64,000 nt of DNA from Candidatus Accumulibacter affinis (GTDB taxonomy: Bacteria > Pseudomonadota > Gammaproteobacteria > Burkholderiales > Rhodocyclaceae): positions 205,345 through 269,344 of the forward strand of contig JADJOT010000001.1 in assembly GCA_016713625.1 (NCBI GenBank). The letters are read 5' to 3'. The notes beneath the pieces were generated by a model. It made no database searches, was not told the origin of the DNA, and was given only the letters and a program-made list of their open reading frames with translations. Positions 17,639 to 26,404 of this stretch are shown one piece after another. The position numbers were made by a program, and so were the translations under genes. Position 1 is the stretch's first letter. The number at the start of each line of letters is the position of its first letter.

Positions 17639-19383
17639 TTGCGGCGGGCGAGAGAGACGGTGAACATTCCCCAGTCGTCGATCCACTGCTCGATTTTCGA
17701 GAAACCCGCGCTGCGCACCAGTTCGTCCAGTTCGGCCTGCGTACGGCGGCGCATGATCCACGGCTGGTGGCCACGATGGCTGGTCAGGGTGCGAGCAATC
17801 AGTTCGATCTGCGGATGCCAGGGCTGGCCGGTATAGATCAGGTAGCCGCCGCTGTCGACCGCCCGCGCCAGCCCGCGCAGCGAGCGCCCGACCAGCTCGT
17901 TGTCCGGGAAAAGCTCGTAGAGACCCGAAACGATCGCCAGATTCGGTCGCGGAGCCAGGGCCGCGACCGCGGCTTCGTCGAAAGCGTCTGCCGCTTCGCA
18001 ACGGGCGACCGCGGTGAGCTCGCGTGCAGCGATCAGGGCTTGCCCGCGACGGACGTTCAGCTCGCTGAAGTCACGCAGCACGATCGACTGCGGACGTTCC
18101 GGCAGTTGTGCGACGGCGTCCAGCACGTAGCGTCCAGGGCCGGCGGCGAGATCGGCGATGCGCAGCGTCTGGCCCTTGCCCCGGAGTTTCTCGGCAGCGA
18201 CGGCAATGCCACGCAACAGGTGGGTTCTGCGCACCCGCACACCGCGCCAACCGATCGAATCGAGGTAGCCGCGATCGATCAGCTTGCCGACCAGCAGCCG
18301 ACCGCAGGCCTGGTTCAGATAAACATAGTCGAGGCTGCTGCCCGAATCGAAGCCTGTCGTCAGGCCGATGCGGATGCCGTCCGACAGGCGCCCGAGGGTG
18401 CGCATCGCCAGCCGGGTCAGGGCGAAGTTCAGGCCGCTCGGGGAAAAGGGCGGTAGCGGCCGGCCGAGACGGATTTCCTCGTCGCGGGTGTAACCGTCGC
18501 GATGCGCCTGCAGCAGCGAGTCGACCGGCGGCGGGTTGCGGAACATCCTTTCGATGAAGGCACGGATCTTGTCGATGGCGAGCTTGCGATCACGCTCACC
18601 AAGCGTATCGTGAAGGAATCCGGGAAGCAGGTGACGTTCCTTGACGGGCGAACCAAGACCTTCGAAGAATCGGTCCTGCGGCGCGCGATGCACCACCCAG
18701 TCCTTCTCCGAAATCAGCAATTGCACTGGCAGACGGATCGCCGCTGCGTCGGACACCACTCTGTCGGCAGCGTCGTAGAGGCCCAGCAGAACCCGCGCCG
18801 AGATGGCACGGGTGACCAGCGGATCGTCGTCATACGAACGGACCCGCTGCGGATCGTGCGTCAGGAACTTGGCCTTCACATACGAAGTGATGAAAAAATT
18901 GCCGAACCAGCGATGCATCAAGGCCAGCCCTGGCCGCGCCAGGGGAACATAAAGCTTCACCTTGAAGGCCGGCGCGGTCAACACCAGACAGCGCACCTGC
19001 GGCGCGTAGTCGTGTGCCCAGGTCGCGGCCAGGACAGCGCCAACGCTCTGGCCGATGACGGCGATGTGGCTGCTGGCGATCGCGTAGCGGTCGCTGATGT
19101 GCCGGACGAAGTGGTCGACGTCCTTCACCAGGGCGGCAAAACCTGGACTGTCGCCGCGCGCGCCCGGCGACAGCCCGTGGCCGCGCGCGTCCCAGGCGAA
19201 CATGGCGAAGTCATCCAGCCCGAGTTCATCGACGACATGCTGCAGCCGTCCTGAATGTTCATGACCGCGGTGAAACAGGACCACCGCCCGACCAGGGTTT
19301 TCGGGGCCTGCCGGTGGCCAGTAGCGGTAGAACAGCGTGCTGCCGTCGTGGGTCGTGAATTGTTTTTCCTGCGCAACGCGCAT
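17635..19383 (-). CDS. ynbC: Alpha/beta hydrolase fused to a methyltransferase-like domain (YnbC)
   Basis: A 582-residue two-domain protein. Residues about 1-280 are a serine alpha/beta hydrolase of the monoacylglycerol lipase type (VVLFHRGHEHSGR oxyanion region; nucleophile elbow GQSVG with Ser113; a late Asp in LLISEKDW and His in LLPGFLHDTLGE). Residues about 370-580 form a Rossmann methyltransferase-like domain with a SAM-binding glycine loop, ADLAAGPGRYVLDA. The same fusion occurs in E. coli YnbC, and the neighbours agree. No signal peptide. The reaction is unknown; lipid deacylation plus methylation is inference. Its stop overlaps the next start. Confidence 0.88.
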   Translation of the reverse strand: MRVAQEKQFTTHDGSTLFYRYWPPAGPENPGRAVVLFHRGHEHSGRLQHVVDELGLDDFAMFAWDARGHGLSPGARGDSPGFAALVKDVDHFVRHISDRYAIASSHIAVIGQSVGAVLAATWAHDYAPQVRCLVLTAPAFKVKLYVPLARPGLALMHRWFGNFFITSYVKAKFLTHDPQRVRSYDDDPLVTRAISARVLLGLYDAADRVVSDAAAIRLPVQLLISEKDWVVHRAPQDRFFEGLGSPVKERHLLPGFLHDTLGERDRKLAIDKIRAFIERMFRNPPPVDSLLQAHRDGYTRDEEIRLGRPLPPFSPSGLNFALTRLAMRTLGRLSDGIRIGLTTGFDSGSSLDYVYLNQACGRLLVGKLIDRGYLDSIGWRGVRVRRTHLLRGIAVAAEKLRGKGQTLRIADLAAGPGRYVLDAVAQLPERPQSIVLRDFSELNVRRGQALIAARELTAVARCEAADAFDEAAVAALAPRPNLAIVSGLYELFPDNELVGRSLRGLARAVDSGGYLIYTGQPWHPQIELIARTLTSHRGHQPWIMRRRTQAELDELVRSAGFSKIEQWIDDWGMFTVSLARRN

Positions 19384-19407
19384 TGCCGTAGTCTCCGGTG
19401 GCTTTTC

Positions 19408-20034
19408 TTAATGGCCTGCGTTGGCGTTGGCTTCCGCAATGCCGCGCCTGACCCGGTTGGCGATGGTGAGCAGCAGCAAAAGCGCAATCAGCGCCATCAC
19501 CGCGGACAGCCAAGCGCCAGGAGCGACGCCAGCGCCGAGCAGAAGGCCGAGCAAGCCGAAAACGAGCGCCCGATCACTCTTTCCCATCGGTCCGTCGTTA
19601 CGGCGATTTCCGGCCGTGACGACTCCGAGCACCCCGGCGATTTCGGCAAGGTTCGCGAGAAAGATGAGCAGCAGGGTCAGCGCGACGCCAGCTTCCGGAA
19701 TGAAGGCAAAAGGCAGATAGAGCGCCGCATCCGAAACGACATCCGACAGTTCGTTGAGGTAGGTGCCGAGCGTCGAGATCTGGTCGAACTCACGGGCGAG
19801 CATGCCGTCGATCGCATTCAGCGCCATGCGCAACAGGAAGCACAGCGGCAGCAGCAAGAGCCATCGCAGTTGCCCGGCATCGGCGGCGAGCGTTAGACCG
19901 CTGCCGACGATGAGCGAGGCGGCACAGGTGCCCAGGGTCACCTGATTGGCGCTTGCGCCGAGCCCGTTCAAGGTCCGTACTGCAGGCCTCAGCAAGGCCT
20001 GGAAGCGGGGTTTCAAAGCGTACAGACTGGTCAA
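19408..20034 (-). CDS. ynbA: CDP-alcohol phosphatidyltransferase family protein (YnbA)
   Basis: A 208-residue membrane enzyme with the CDP-alcohol phosphotransferase motif, seen as IDGMLAREFDQISTLG, then TYLNELSDVVSD. In the consensus DG-x2-AR-x8-G-x3-D-x3-D the penultimate Asp position reads Asn here (GTYLN); the final Asp residues are kept. It would transfer a phosphatidyl group from CDP-diacylglycerol to an alcohol; the acceptor is not known. The only start I can offer is a TTG at 20034 with no clear ribosome site, so the N-terminus is uncertain. First gene of the ynb-like cluster, 24 bases before ynbC. Confidence 0.82.
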   Translation of the reverse strand: MTSLYALKPRFQALLRPAVRTLNGLGASANQVTLGTCAASLIVGSGLTLAADAGQLRWLLLLPLCFLLRMALNAIDGMLAREFDQISTLGTYLNELSDVVSDAALYLPFAFIPEAGVALTLLLIFLANLAEIAGVLGVVTAGNRRNDGPMGKSDRALVFGLLGLLLGAGVAPGAWLSAVMALIALLLLLTIANRVRRGIAEANANAGH

Positions 20035-20134
20035 CGGAAGGCGTAGAAAGTGAAATTATCGCGATGATAGCCGATTCGGCGTCTGATCGACCCCGCTCGG
20101 GTCTGCGCCGATCAGGAATCAGATCAGTGAACAG

Positions 20135-20160
20135 GCCATGCCGCCCGTAGGCGGCATGGC
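20135..20160. terminator. Strong hairpin after the acyl-CoA synthetase gene
   Basis: A perfect 11-bp stem (GCCATGCCGCC at 20135-20145 with its complement at 20150-20160) around a 4-base loop. It lies 60 bases downstream of the minus-strand acyl-CoA synthetase stop and upstream of ynbA. There is no T-run, so it may be a processing or rho-dependent stop structure. Confidence 0.45.
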
Positions 20161-20220
20161 GAAGACACATCCGGACTCCGCGGATTTCAGGCCGCGGGCC
20201 GGTAACTCATGCAGCGCTGC

Positions 20221-21897
20221 TCAGAACTCGAAGTCCTCTTCGTAGAACTCCATCGCGCCACGCGGAGCGCCACCGCGATCCTGTTCGCTCTTGCGCAGTT
20301 CGACACGACGGATCTTGCCTGAAATGGTCTTCGGCAGCTCGCCGAACTCGAGCCGCCTGACACGCTTGTAGGGCGACAGACGGCTGCGCAGGAAGACGAA
20401 GATTTCGCGGGCCAGCTCGCGGCTTGGTTCATAGCCCGCGCGCAAGGTCAGGAAGGCTTTCGGCACCGCCAGACGCAAGGCGTCGGGACTCGGCACCACG
20501 GCAGCCTCTGCCACCGCGTCGTGCTCGATCAGGACGCTTTCGAGCTCGAACGGGCTGATGCGATAGTCGGAGGCCTTGAACACGTCATCGGCGCGACCGA
20601 CATAGGTGATATAACCGTCGGCATCGACCGCGGCGGTGTCGCCGGTGTGGTAGAAGCCATCACGCATTACTTCGGCGGTCTTCTCGGGATCGTCGTCGTA
20701 GGAGATCATCAGCCCGAGCGGGCGTGGCGACAGGGTCAGGCAGATTTCGCCTTCTTCCGCGACATGGCCGTCCATGTCAACCAGGCGCACCTGGTAGCCC
20801 GGCATCGGCCGTCCCATCGAGCCGAGCTTGACCGGCTGGCCGGGCGAGTTGCCGACCTGCGCGGTGGTCTCGGTCTGACCGAAACCATCGCGCAGCGTGA
20901 TTCCCCAGGCCTCCTTGACCTGGTCGATCACCTCCGGATTCAGCGGTTCGCCGGCGCCGATCAGCTCGCGTACCTTGACCGGATACTTGCTCAGGTCTTC
21001 CTGAATCAGCATCCGCCAGACGGTGGGTGGCGCACAGAGGGTAGTCACCGAGCATCTGACCAGGGTTTCGAGGATCGCCGAAGCGGTGAAGCGCGCGTAA
21101 TTGAAGATGAACACCGTGGCGCCGGCGTTCCACGGCGCGAAGAAGCAGCTCCAGGCATGCTTCGCCCAGCCAGCCGAGCTGATGTTCCAGTGCACGTCGC
21201 CGGGCTGCAGTCCGAGCCAGTACATCGTCGATAGATGCCCGACCGGATAGCTCTGCTGACTGTGCAGCACCAGCTTGGGCTTGGAGGTCGTCCCCGAAGT
21301 GAAATAGAGTAGCTGTGGATCGGTCGCTTTGGTCGGACCGTCGGGCTCGAATTCGCTCGACCCCTGATAGGCCTGTTCGAGTGGCTGCCAGCCAGCCACC
21401 GCGCCGCCAACCGTGATGCGCGTGTAGTCGCCGGGCAACTCGTTGAATTTGTCGGCCTGCGTGTGGCCGATGATTACGTGGCGGATCTGGCCGCGATCGA
21501 GGCGGTCGCGCAAGTCGTCAGGGGCGAGCAGGGTGGTTGCCGGTGACAGGACAGCGCCGAGCTTGATCGACGCCAGCATGGTATCCCACAGCGGCACCTC
21601 GTTACCGAGCATCATCAGGATGCGATCGCCGCGCCGGACGCCTTGCCCGCGCAGCCAGTTGGCCACCTGGTTCGAGCGCTGCGACATCGCGGCAAACGAC
21701 ATCTTCTGTTCCGTTCCGTCTTCGTTAACCACCCACAGCGCCGGGCGGTCGTTGCCCGCCGCCATCACATCAAAATAATCGAGTGCCCAGTTGAATTCGC
21801 CGAGCTGCGGCCATTGGAAGTCGCGATAAGCGGTTTCGTAGTCGGTACGGTGAGCGAGAAGGAAATCGCGTGCCTGCACGAAGGCCGAGTAAGACAT
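20221..21897 (-). CDS. Acyl-CoA synthetase (AMP-forming)
   Basis: A 558-residue adenylate-forming enzyme that activates a carboxylic acid with ATP and CoA. The phosphate loop is YFTSGTTSKPKLV, the adenine region DGFGQTETT, the hinge TGDTAAVDADGYI followed by YVGRADDVFKASDYRISPFE, and the C-terminal catalytic lysine lies in LPKTISGKIRR. The overall look is the medium-chain acyl-CoA synthetase/AcsM group; the substrate is not certain. The start at 21897 has AAGGAG seven bases upstream; the longer frame to 21933 is not needed. It stands alone between two hairpins. Confidence 0.92.
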   Translation of the reverse strand: MSYSAFVQARDFLLAHRTDYETAYRDFQWPQLGEFNWALDYFDVMAAGNDRPALWVVNEDGTEQKMSFAAMSQRSNQVANWLRGQGVRRGDRILMMLGNEVPLWDTMLASIKLGAVLSPATTLLAPDDLRDRLDRGQIRHVIIGHTQADKFNELPGDYTRITVGGAVAGWQPLEQAYQGSSEFEPDGPTKATDPQLLYFTSGTTSKPKLVLHSQQSYPVGHLSTMYWLGLQPGDVHWNISSAGWAKHAWSCFFAPWNAGATVFIFNYARFTASAILETLVRCSVTTLCAPPTVWRMLIQEDLSKYPVKVRELIGAGEPLNPEVIDQVKEAWGITLRDGFGQTETTAQVGNSPGQPVKLGSMGRPMPGYQVRLVDMDGHVAEEGEICLTLSPRPLGLMISYDDDPEKTAEVMRDGFYHTGDTAAVDADGYITYVGRADDVFKASDYRISPFELESVLIEHDAVAEAAVVPSPDALRLAVPKAFLTLRAGYEPSRELAREIFVFLRSRLSPYKRVRRLEFGELPKTISGKIRRVELRKSEQDRGGAPRGAMEFYEEDFEF

Positions 21898-21939
21898 GAT
21901 TGCTCCTTTCTTGTGGATGAAATCGCTGGACAACCGCCC

Positions 21940-21975
21940 AACGCACAGGCCGCCGCGTAAGGCGGCCTGTGCGTT
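21940..21975. terminator. Perfect 15-bp hairpin between cytochrome and acyl-CoA synthetase genes
   Basis: AACGCACAGGCCGCC (21940-21954) pairs perfectly with 21961-21975 around GCGTAA. It lies about 40 bases upstream of the acyl-CoA synthetase start and 190 bases after the cytochrome stop. There is no T-run. It may stop readthrough from nirS transcription, or may act in the 5' leader of the acyl-CoA synthetase. Confidence 0.45.
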
Positions 21976-22162
21976 GCAGGCGGCGTCTCTCCCCAGTTGG
22001 TCCTTGGCGGCGGCAACTGCTGCGACCTCTGCCGCATGCCGCCGATCATCCCCTGCCTTTCTTGGCAGGGAATCATCGCATTGTAAGGACTTGGTACGCG
22101 CTTAGGGGAGATCGGGAGATCTGTTCCAAAGAGACAGGACGAGCCAGGCCAAGGGACTCCGA

Positions 22163-22474
22163 TCACTTCAGGCTGAGGATCCACTTCACCAGTTTGTTGG
22201 CCTCGTCAGGCGTCACCGACGGATTCGCCGGCATCGGCACCGGGCCCCAGACCCCCTTGCCGCCCTTGATGACCTTCTCGGCCAACATGGCTTCATCTTT
22301 GGCCGTATATTTCTTGGCGACGTCCTTGTACGACGGACCGACGACTTTCTTGTCTATGGCGTGACACGCCAGGCAGTTCTTCGCCTTCGCCAGGGCTTCT
22401 TCATCAGCTGCCTGGGCAGTGCCAGCGGAAAGCAGGCTGGCGGTGGCCAGCAGGAACAGGGGGATTAGGTTCAT
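22163..22474 (-). CDS. nirM: Cytochrome c551-type electron carrier
   Basis: A 103-residue periplasmic class I cytochrome c. A signal peptide (LIPLFLLATASLLSAGTAQA) precedes the mature protein. The haem site is CLACH (Cys34, Cys37, His38), and the distal Met ligand is in GPVPMPANP. Size and the KVVGPSYKDVAKKY segment are those of c551/c552 carriers. I chose the ATG at 22474, with GGGAGAA just upstream. It lies 113 bases after nirS on the same strand and is very probably its electron donor, hence the symbol. Confidence 0.88.
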   Translation of the reverse strand: MNLIPLFLLATASLLSAGTAQAADEEALAKAKNCLACHAIDKKVVGPSYKDVAKKYTAKDEAMLAEKVIKGGKGVWGPVPMPANPSVTPDEANKLVKWILSLK

Positions 22475-22587
22475 TTTTTTCTCCCGTGAGAGGATGGGTT
22501 TGAAACACTCCGCAGAAAGCGCGAACCGGCAGGGTCCGGCAGCCGGCCGAGCGGGCCGATGCGACTGGCCCGGTCGGCGGCGATAGC

Positions 22588-24321
22588 TCAATAGACGTCG
22601 TTCTGCGTGTTATAGACGTTGAACTTGCCAGTCGGCGTGACGATGCGCGGATCCTTGATGACGGCCTTCAGCTTGCGCGTCTTGTCGTCGACCACCACGA
22701 TCGCCGATTCCTCGCTGCCGCTGCTCCAGACCGAGAACCACACTTCGTCGCCAGCGCGGTTGTACTCGGGCTGAACGACGCGCTTGCTACCCGGCTTGAC
22801 GCCGGCCCACTCGGCGATTGGCAGAAGTTCGAAGCCTTTGTCGAGGTTGTTGATGTCGAACACGGCCACCGACTGCGAAATGGCCGGATCCGGATTGAGC
22901 GGTGCATCGACCCACAGGTTCTTCGACTTCGGGTGCGTCTTCAGGAACAGCGAACCACCGCCCGCTCCCTTGAGTGTCTGCACTACTTTCCAGGCGGAAT
23001 TGCCGTGCTTCACCGGATCGGTACCGATCAGCGAAATGGTCTCGTCGCCGAGATGGCTGGTTGCCCACACCGGCCCGAACTTGGGATGGACGAAGTTGGC
23101 GCCACGACCCGGGTGAGGCGTCTTGCCGACGGAGACCACCGACGCGAGCTTGTTCTCCTTGGTATCGATCACCGCAATCTTGTCCGAGGCATTGGCCGCA
23201 TCCATGAAGTAGCGGCCGGTGGACTCGAAGCCACCGTCGTGCAGGAAGCGCGGCGTATTGATCATCGTCACCTTGAGGTTGTCGATGTCACTGTAGTTCA
23301 CCATATGCACGACGCCCGTTTCCTTGGCGTTGACCAGGAACTCCGGGTGAAAATGCGAGGCAACGATCGCCGCCACCCGTGGCTCGGGGTGGTATTCGTT
23401 GGTATCGGAGGTCATGCCGCGCGTCCCGACTACCTTCAGCGGCTTGAGCGTGTCGCCAACCATCAGCGTGTACTGTGGCGGCCAGTAGCTGCCGGCAATC
23501 GCGTAGCGATCCTCAAACCCCTTGTACTTCGAGGTCTCGATTGAGCGCGCTTCGAGTCCGACCCTGATTTCCGCGACCGGCGACGGCTTCTCCATCCACA
23601 GATCGATGAGCACAATTTTCGCGTCACGGCCAATCACGTAGAGATAGCGTCCGGATTTCGACAGGCGCGAGATATGGACGGCGTAACCGGTGTCGATGAC
23701 CTCGACGATCTTCTTGCTGGCGCCATCGATTAACGCAATTTTTCCGGCATCACGCAGCGTCACCGAGAACAGGTTGGGCAGGTCGAGCTTGTTCATTTGC
23801 GACTTCGGGCGCTGCTCCGGCGGGACGATCACTTTCCACGTCGCATTGATTTCCTTCAGCCCGAACTCCGGCGGCGTCGGCGGCTCGTGCTGGATGTAGC
23901 GCGTCATGATGTCCATTTCTTTTTCGCTGAGCGTGCCGGAAGTTCCCCAGTTCGGCATGCCCTGCGGCGACCCGTAATTGATGAAGGTCTTCAGGTAGTC
24001 CGAACCGCGTTCGAGCGTGATGTCGGTGGTCAGCGCCTTGCCGGTCGCCCCCTTGCGCAGCACACCATGGCAGCCGGCGCAGCGCTCGAAGTAGATCTTC
24101 TTGCCAACTTCGAAATCAGCCTTGCTCATTGGCGGCGACTTCGGGTTCAGCGTCTGCATCATCTCGACCGCGCCGACCGGCGACGAACCACCGATCTGCA
24201 TCTTTCCTTCTTCGAGCAGCTTCGCTTTGTCGGTTTTTGCTTCCTGCGCGTTGAGGTTACCGATGGCCAGGGCCATCACGGACAAGGCCACGACCCATTT
24301 CTTTGCATGCAGCTGTTTCAT
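22588..24321 (-). CDS. nirS: Cytochrome cd1 nitrite reductase
   Basis: A 577-residue periplasmic enzyme reducing nitrite to nitric oxide in denitrification. A signal peptide (KWVVALSVMALAIGNLNAQ) is followed by the c-haem domain, with CAGCH (Cys81, Cys84, His85), and the eight-bladed d1-haem propeller from about residue 150. The paired active-site histidines are visible in ASHFHPEFLVNAKETG and RFLHDGGFESTGRYF. The ATG at 24321 follows the short ribosome site AGAGAGG. Only nirS and the c551 gene are here; the d1-haem synthesis genes are not in the window. Regulated by an FNR/Dnr-type site upstream. Confidence 0.96.
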   Translation of the reverse strand: MKQLHAKKWVVALSVMALAIGNLNAQEAKTDKAKLLEEGKMQIGGSSPVGAVEMMQTLNPKSPPMSKADFEVGKKIYFERCAGCHGVLRKGATGKALTTDITLERGSDYLKTFINYGSPQGMPNWGTSGTLSEKEMDIMTRYIQHEPPTPPEFGLKEINATWKVIVPPEQRPKSQMNKLDLPNLFSVTLRDAGKIALIDGASKKIVEVIDTGYAVHISRLSKSGRYLYVIGRDAKIVLIDLWMEKPSPVAEIRVGLEARSIETSKYKGFEDRYAIAGSYWPPQYTLMVGDTLKPLKVVGTRGMTSDTNEYHPEPRVAAIVASHFHPEFLVNAKETGVVHMVNYSDIDNLKVTMINTPRFLHDGGFESTGRYFMDAANASDKIAVIDTKENKLASVVSVGKTPHPGRGANFVHPKFGPVWATSHLGDETISLIGTDPVKHGNSAWKVVQTLKGAGGGSLFLKTHPKSKNLWVDAPLNPDPAISQSVAVFDINNLDKGFELLPIAEWAGVKPGSKRVVQPEYNRAGDEVWFSVWSSGSEESAIVVVDDKTRKLKAVIKDPRIVTPTGKFNVYNTQNDVY

Positions 24322-24435
24322 TTTTTTCCTCTCTCCATTCTCTTGGGAAACTCCTCGACCCGGCAGTGCTAGCGGCCTGCAGGTATGCGTATCGTCGGAG
24401 CACAGCGGCGTCGCCTTGCGTGCTGCCAATGATAT

Positions 24436-24485
24436 CCCCGCGATTTAAGCACGGACGAAAACAGCCGGTAATTGATCCAGGTCAC
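24436..24485 (-). promoter_or_regulatory. FNR/Dnr-dependent promoter of nirS
   Basis: The sequence TTGATCCAGGTCAC (24472-24485, plus strand) matches the FNR/Dnr consensus TTGAT-N4-ATCAA in its first half and most of its second. On the minus strand it is followed after 23 bases by TTAAAT (24443-24448), a good -10 box. This is the spacing of a class II FNR promoter with the site centred near -41. The predicted start is near 24436, about 115 bases before nirS. Confidence 0.75.
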
Positions 24486-24613
24486 TTTTTTGGCAAACAT
24501 CGGCGGCGGCGAACGATTGCGGCGCTGCACGTCGCGACGCCAGCGCGCTGCCTGTTCGACGCTGGCCGGCGATGCCTGCGGCAGCCACGACGCGGACTGG
24601 TAGAATGGCGGCC

Positions 24614-25691
<1,078 letters not shown>

Positions 25692-25699
<8 letters not shown>

Positions 25700-26372
25700 C
25701 CTGCGCCAACAGCTGATCGACGGCGCGCGCCGCATGGGCACCGTCGGCCTCAACCGCGGCACTGCCGGCAACCTCAGCGTCCGCCTCGGCGCGGCGAGCG
25801 CAGGGAGCGCAAGGAGCGCAGCAAGCGAAGCCACCGGCGACGGCTTCCTGATCACGCCGACCGGCATGCCCTATGACGAGCTGGCAGTCGACGACCTCGT
25901 TTGCATGCGTCTCGACGGCAGCGTTCAGGGCCGCCGCCGGCCATCGTCCGAATGGCGGTTTCACCGCGATCTTTACGCCGCGCGCCGCGACGCCGGTGCG
26001 ATTCTGCACGCGCACTCACCGTTCGCCAGCAGCCTCGCCTGCCTGCGCCGCGACATCCCGCCGTTTCACTACATGATCGCGCGCTTTGGCGGTGACAGCC
26101 TGCGCTGCGCCGGCTACGCGACCTTCGGCACGCAGGCGCTTTCCGACGCCGTGCTGCTGGCCATCGAAGGCCGTCGCGCCTGCCTGCTCGCCAACCACGG
26201 CATGCTCGTTGTCGGCGACGATCTGCAGCAGGCGCTCGATCTCGGCGTCGAACTCGAAGCCCTCTGCGAGCAGTATTGGCGCGCCTGCCTGCTCGGTCAG
26301 CCAGTCCTCCTCGATGCTGCCGAAATGGCGACGGTGCTGGAAAAGTTCGCCAGTTACGGACAGCAGTCCTGA
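25692..26372 (+). CDS. mtnB: Methylthioribulose-1-phosphate dehydratase
   Basis: A 226-residue class II aldolase-fold enzyme, next in methionine salvage after MtnA. Metal-binding histidines are in ILHAHSPFAS and LLANHGML; the N-terminal GLNRGTAGNLSVR and ITPTGMPYDEL are typical. I prefer the TTG at 25692, which has GGAG seven bases upstream and overlaps the mtnA stop; an ATG at 25656 is the alternative. Between the core strands is a low-complexity insert (AASAGSARSAASEA) encoded by a 9-base tandem repeat at 25796-25830. No mtnC or mtnD is in the window. Confidence 0.9.
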
Positions 26373-26404
26373 GCGTCCAGCTCGGCTTCTTTCAGGAACC
26401 GCGC

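Noticed and set aside
17639..18001. N-terminal extension of the YnbD-like protein to 568 residues
   Set aside because: The extra part overlaps the methyltransferase domain of the YnbC-like gene and is Arg-rich shadow sequence.
25796..25830. CRISPR-like repeat
   Set aside because: Units are 9 bases with no spacers and lie inside mtnB coding sequence.
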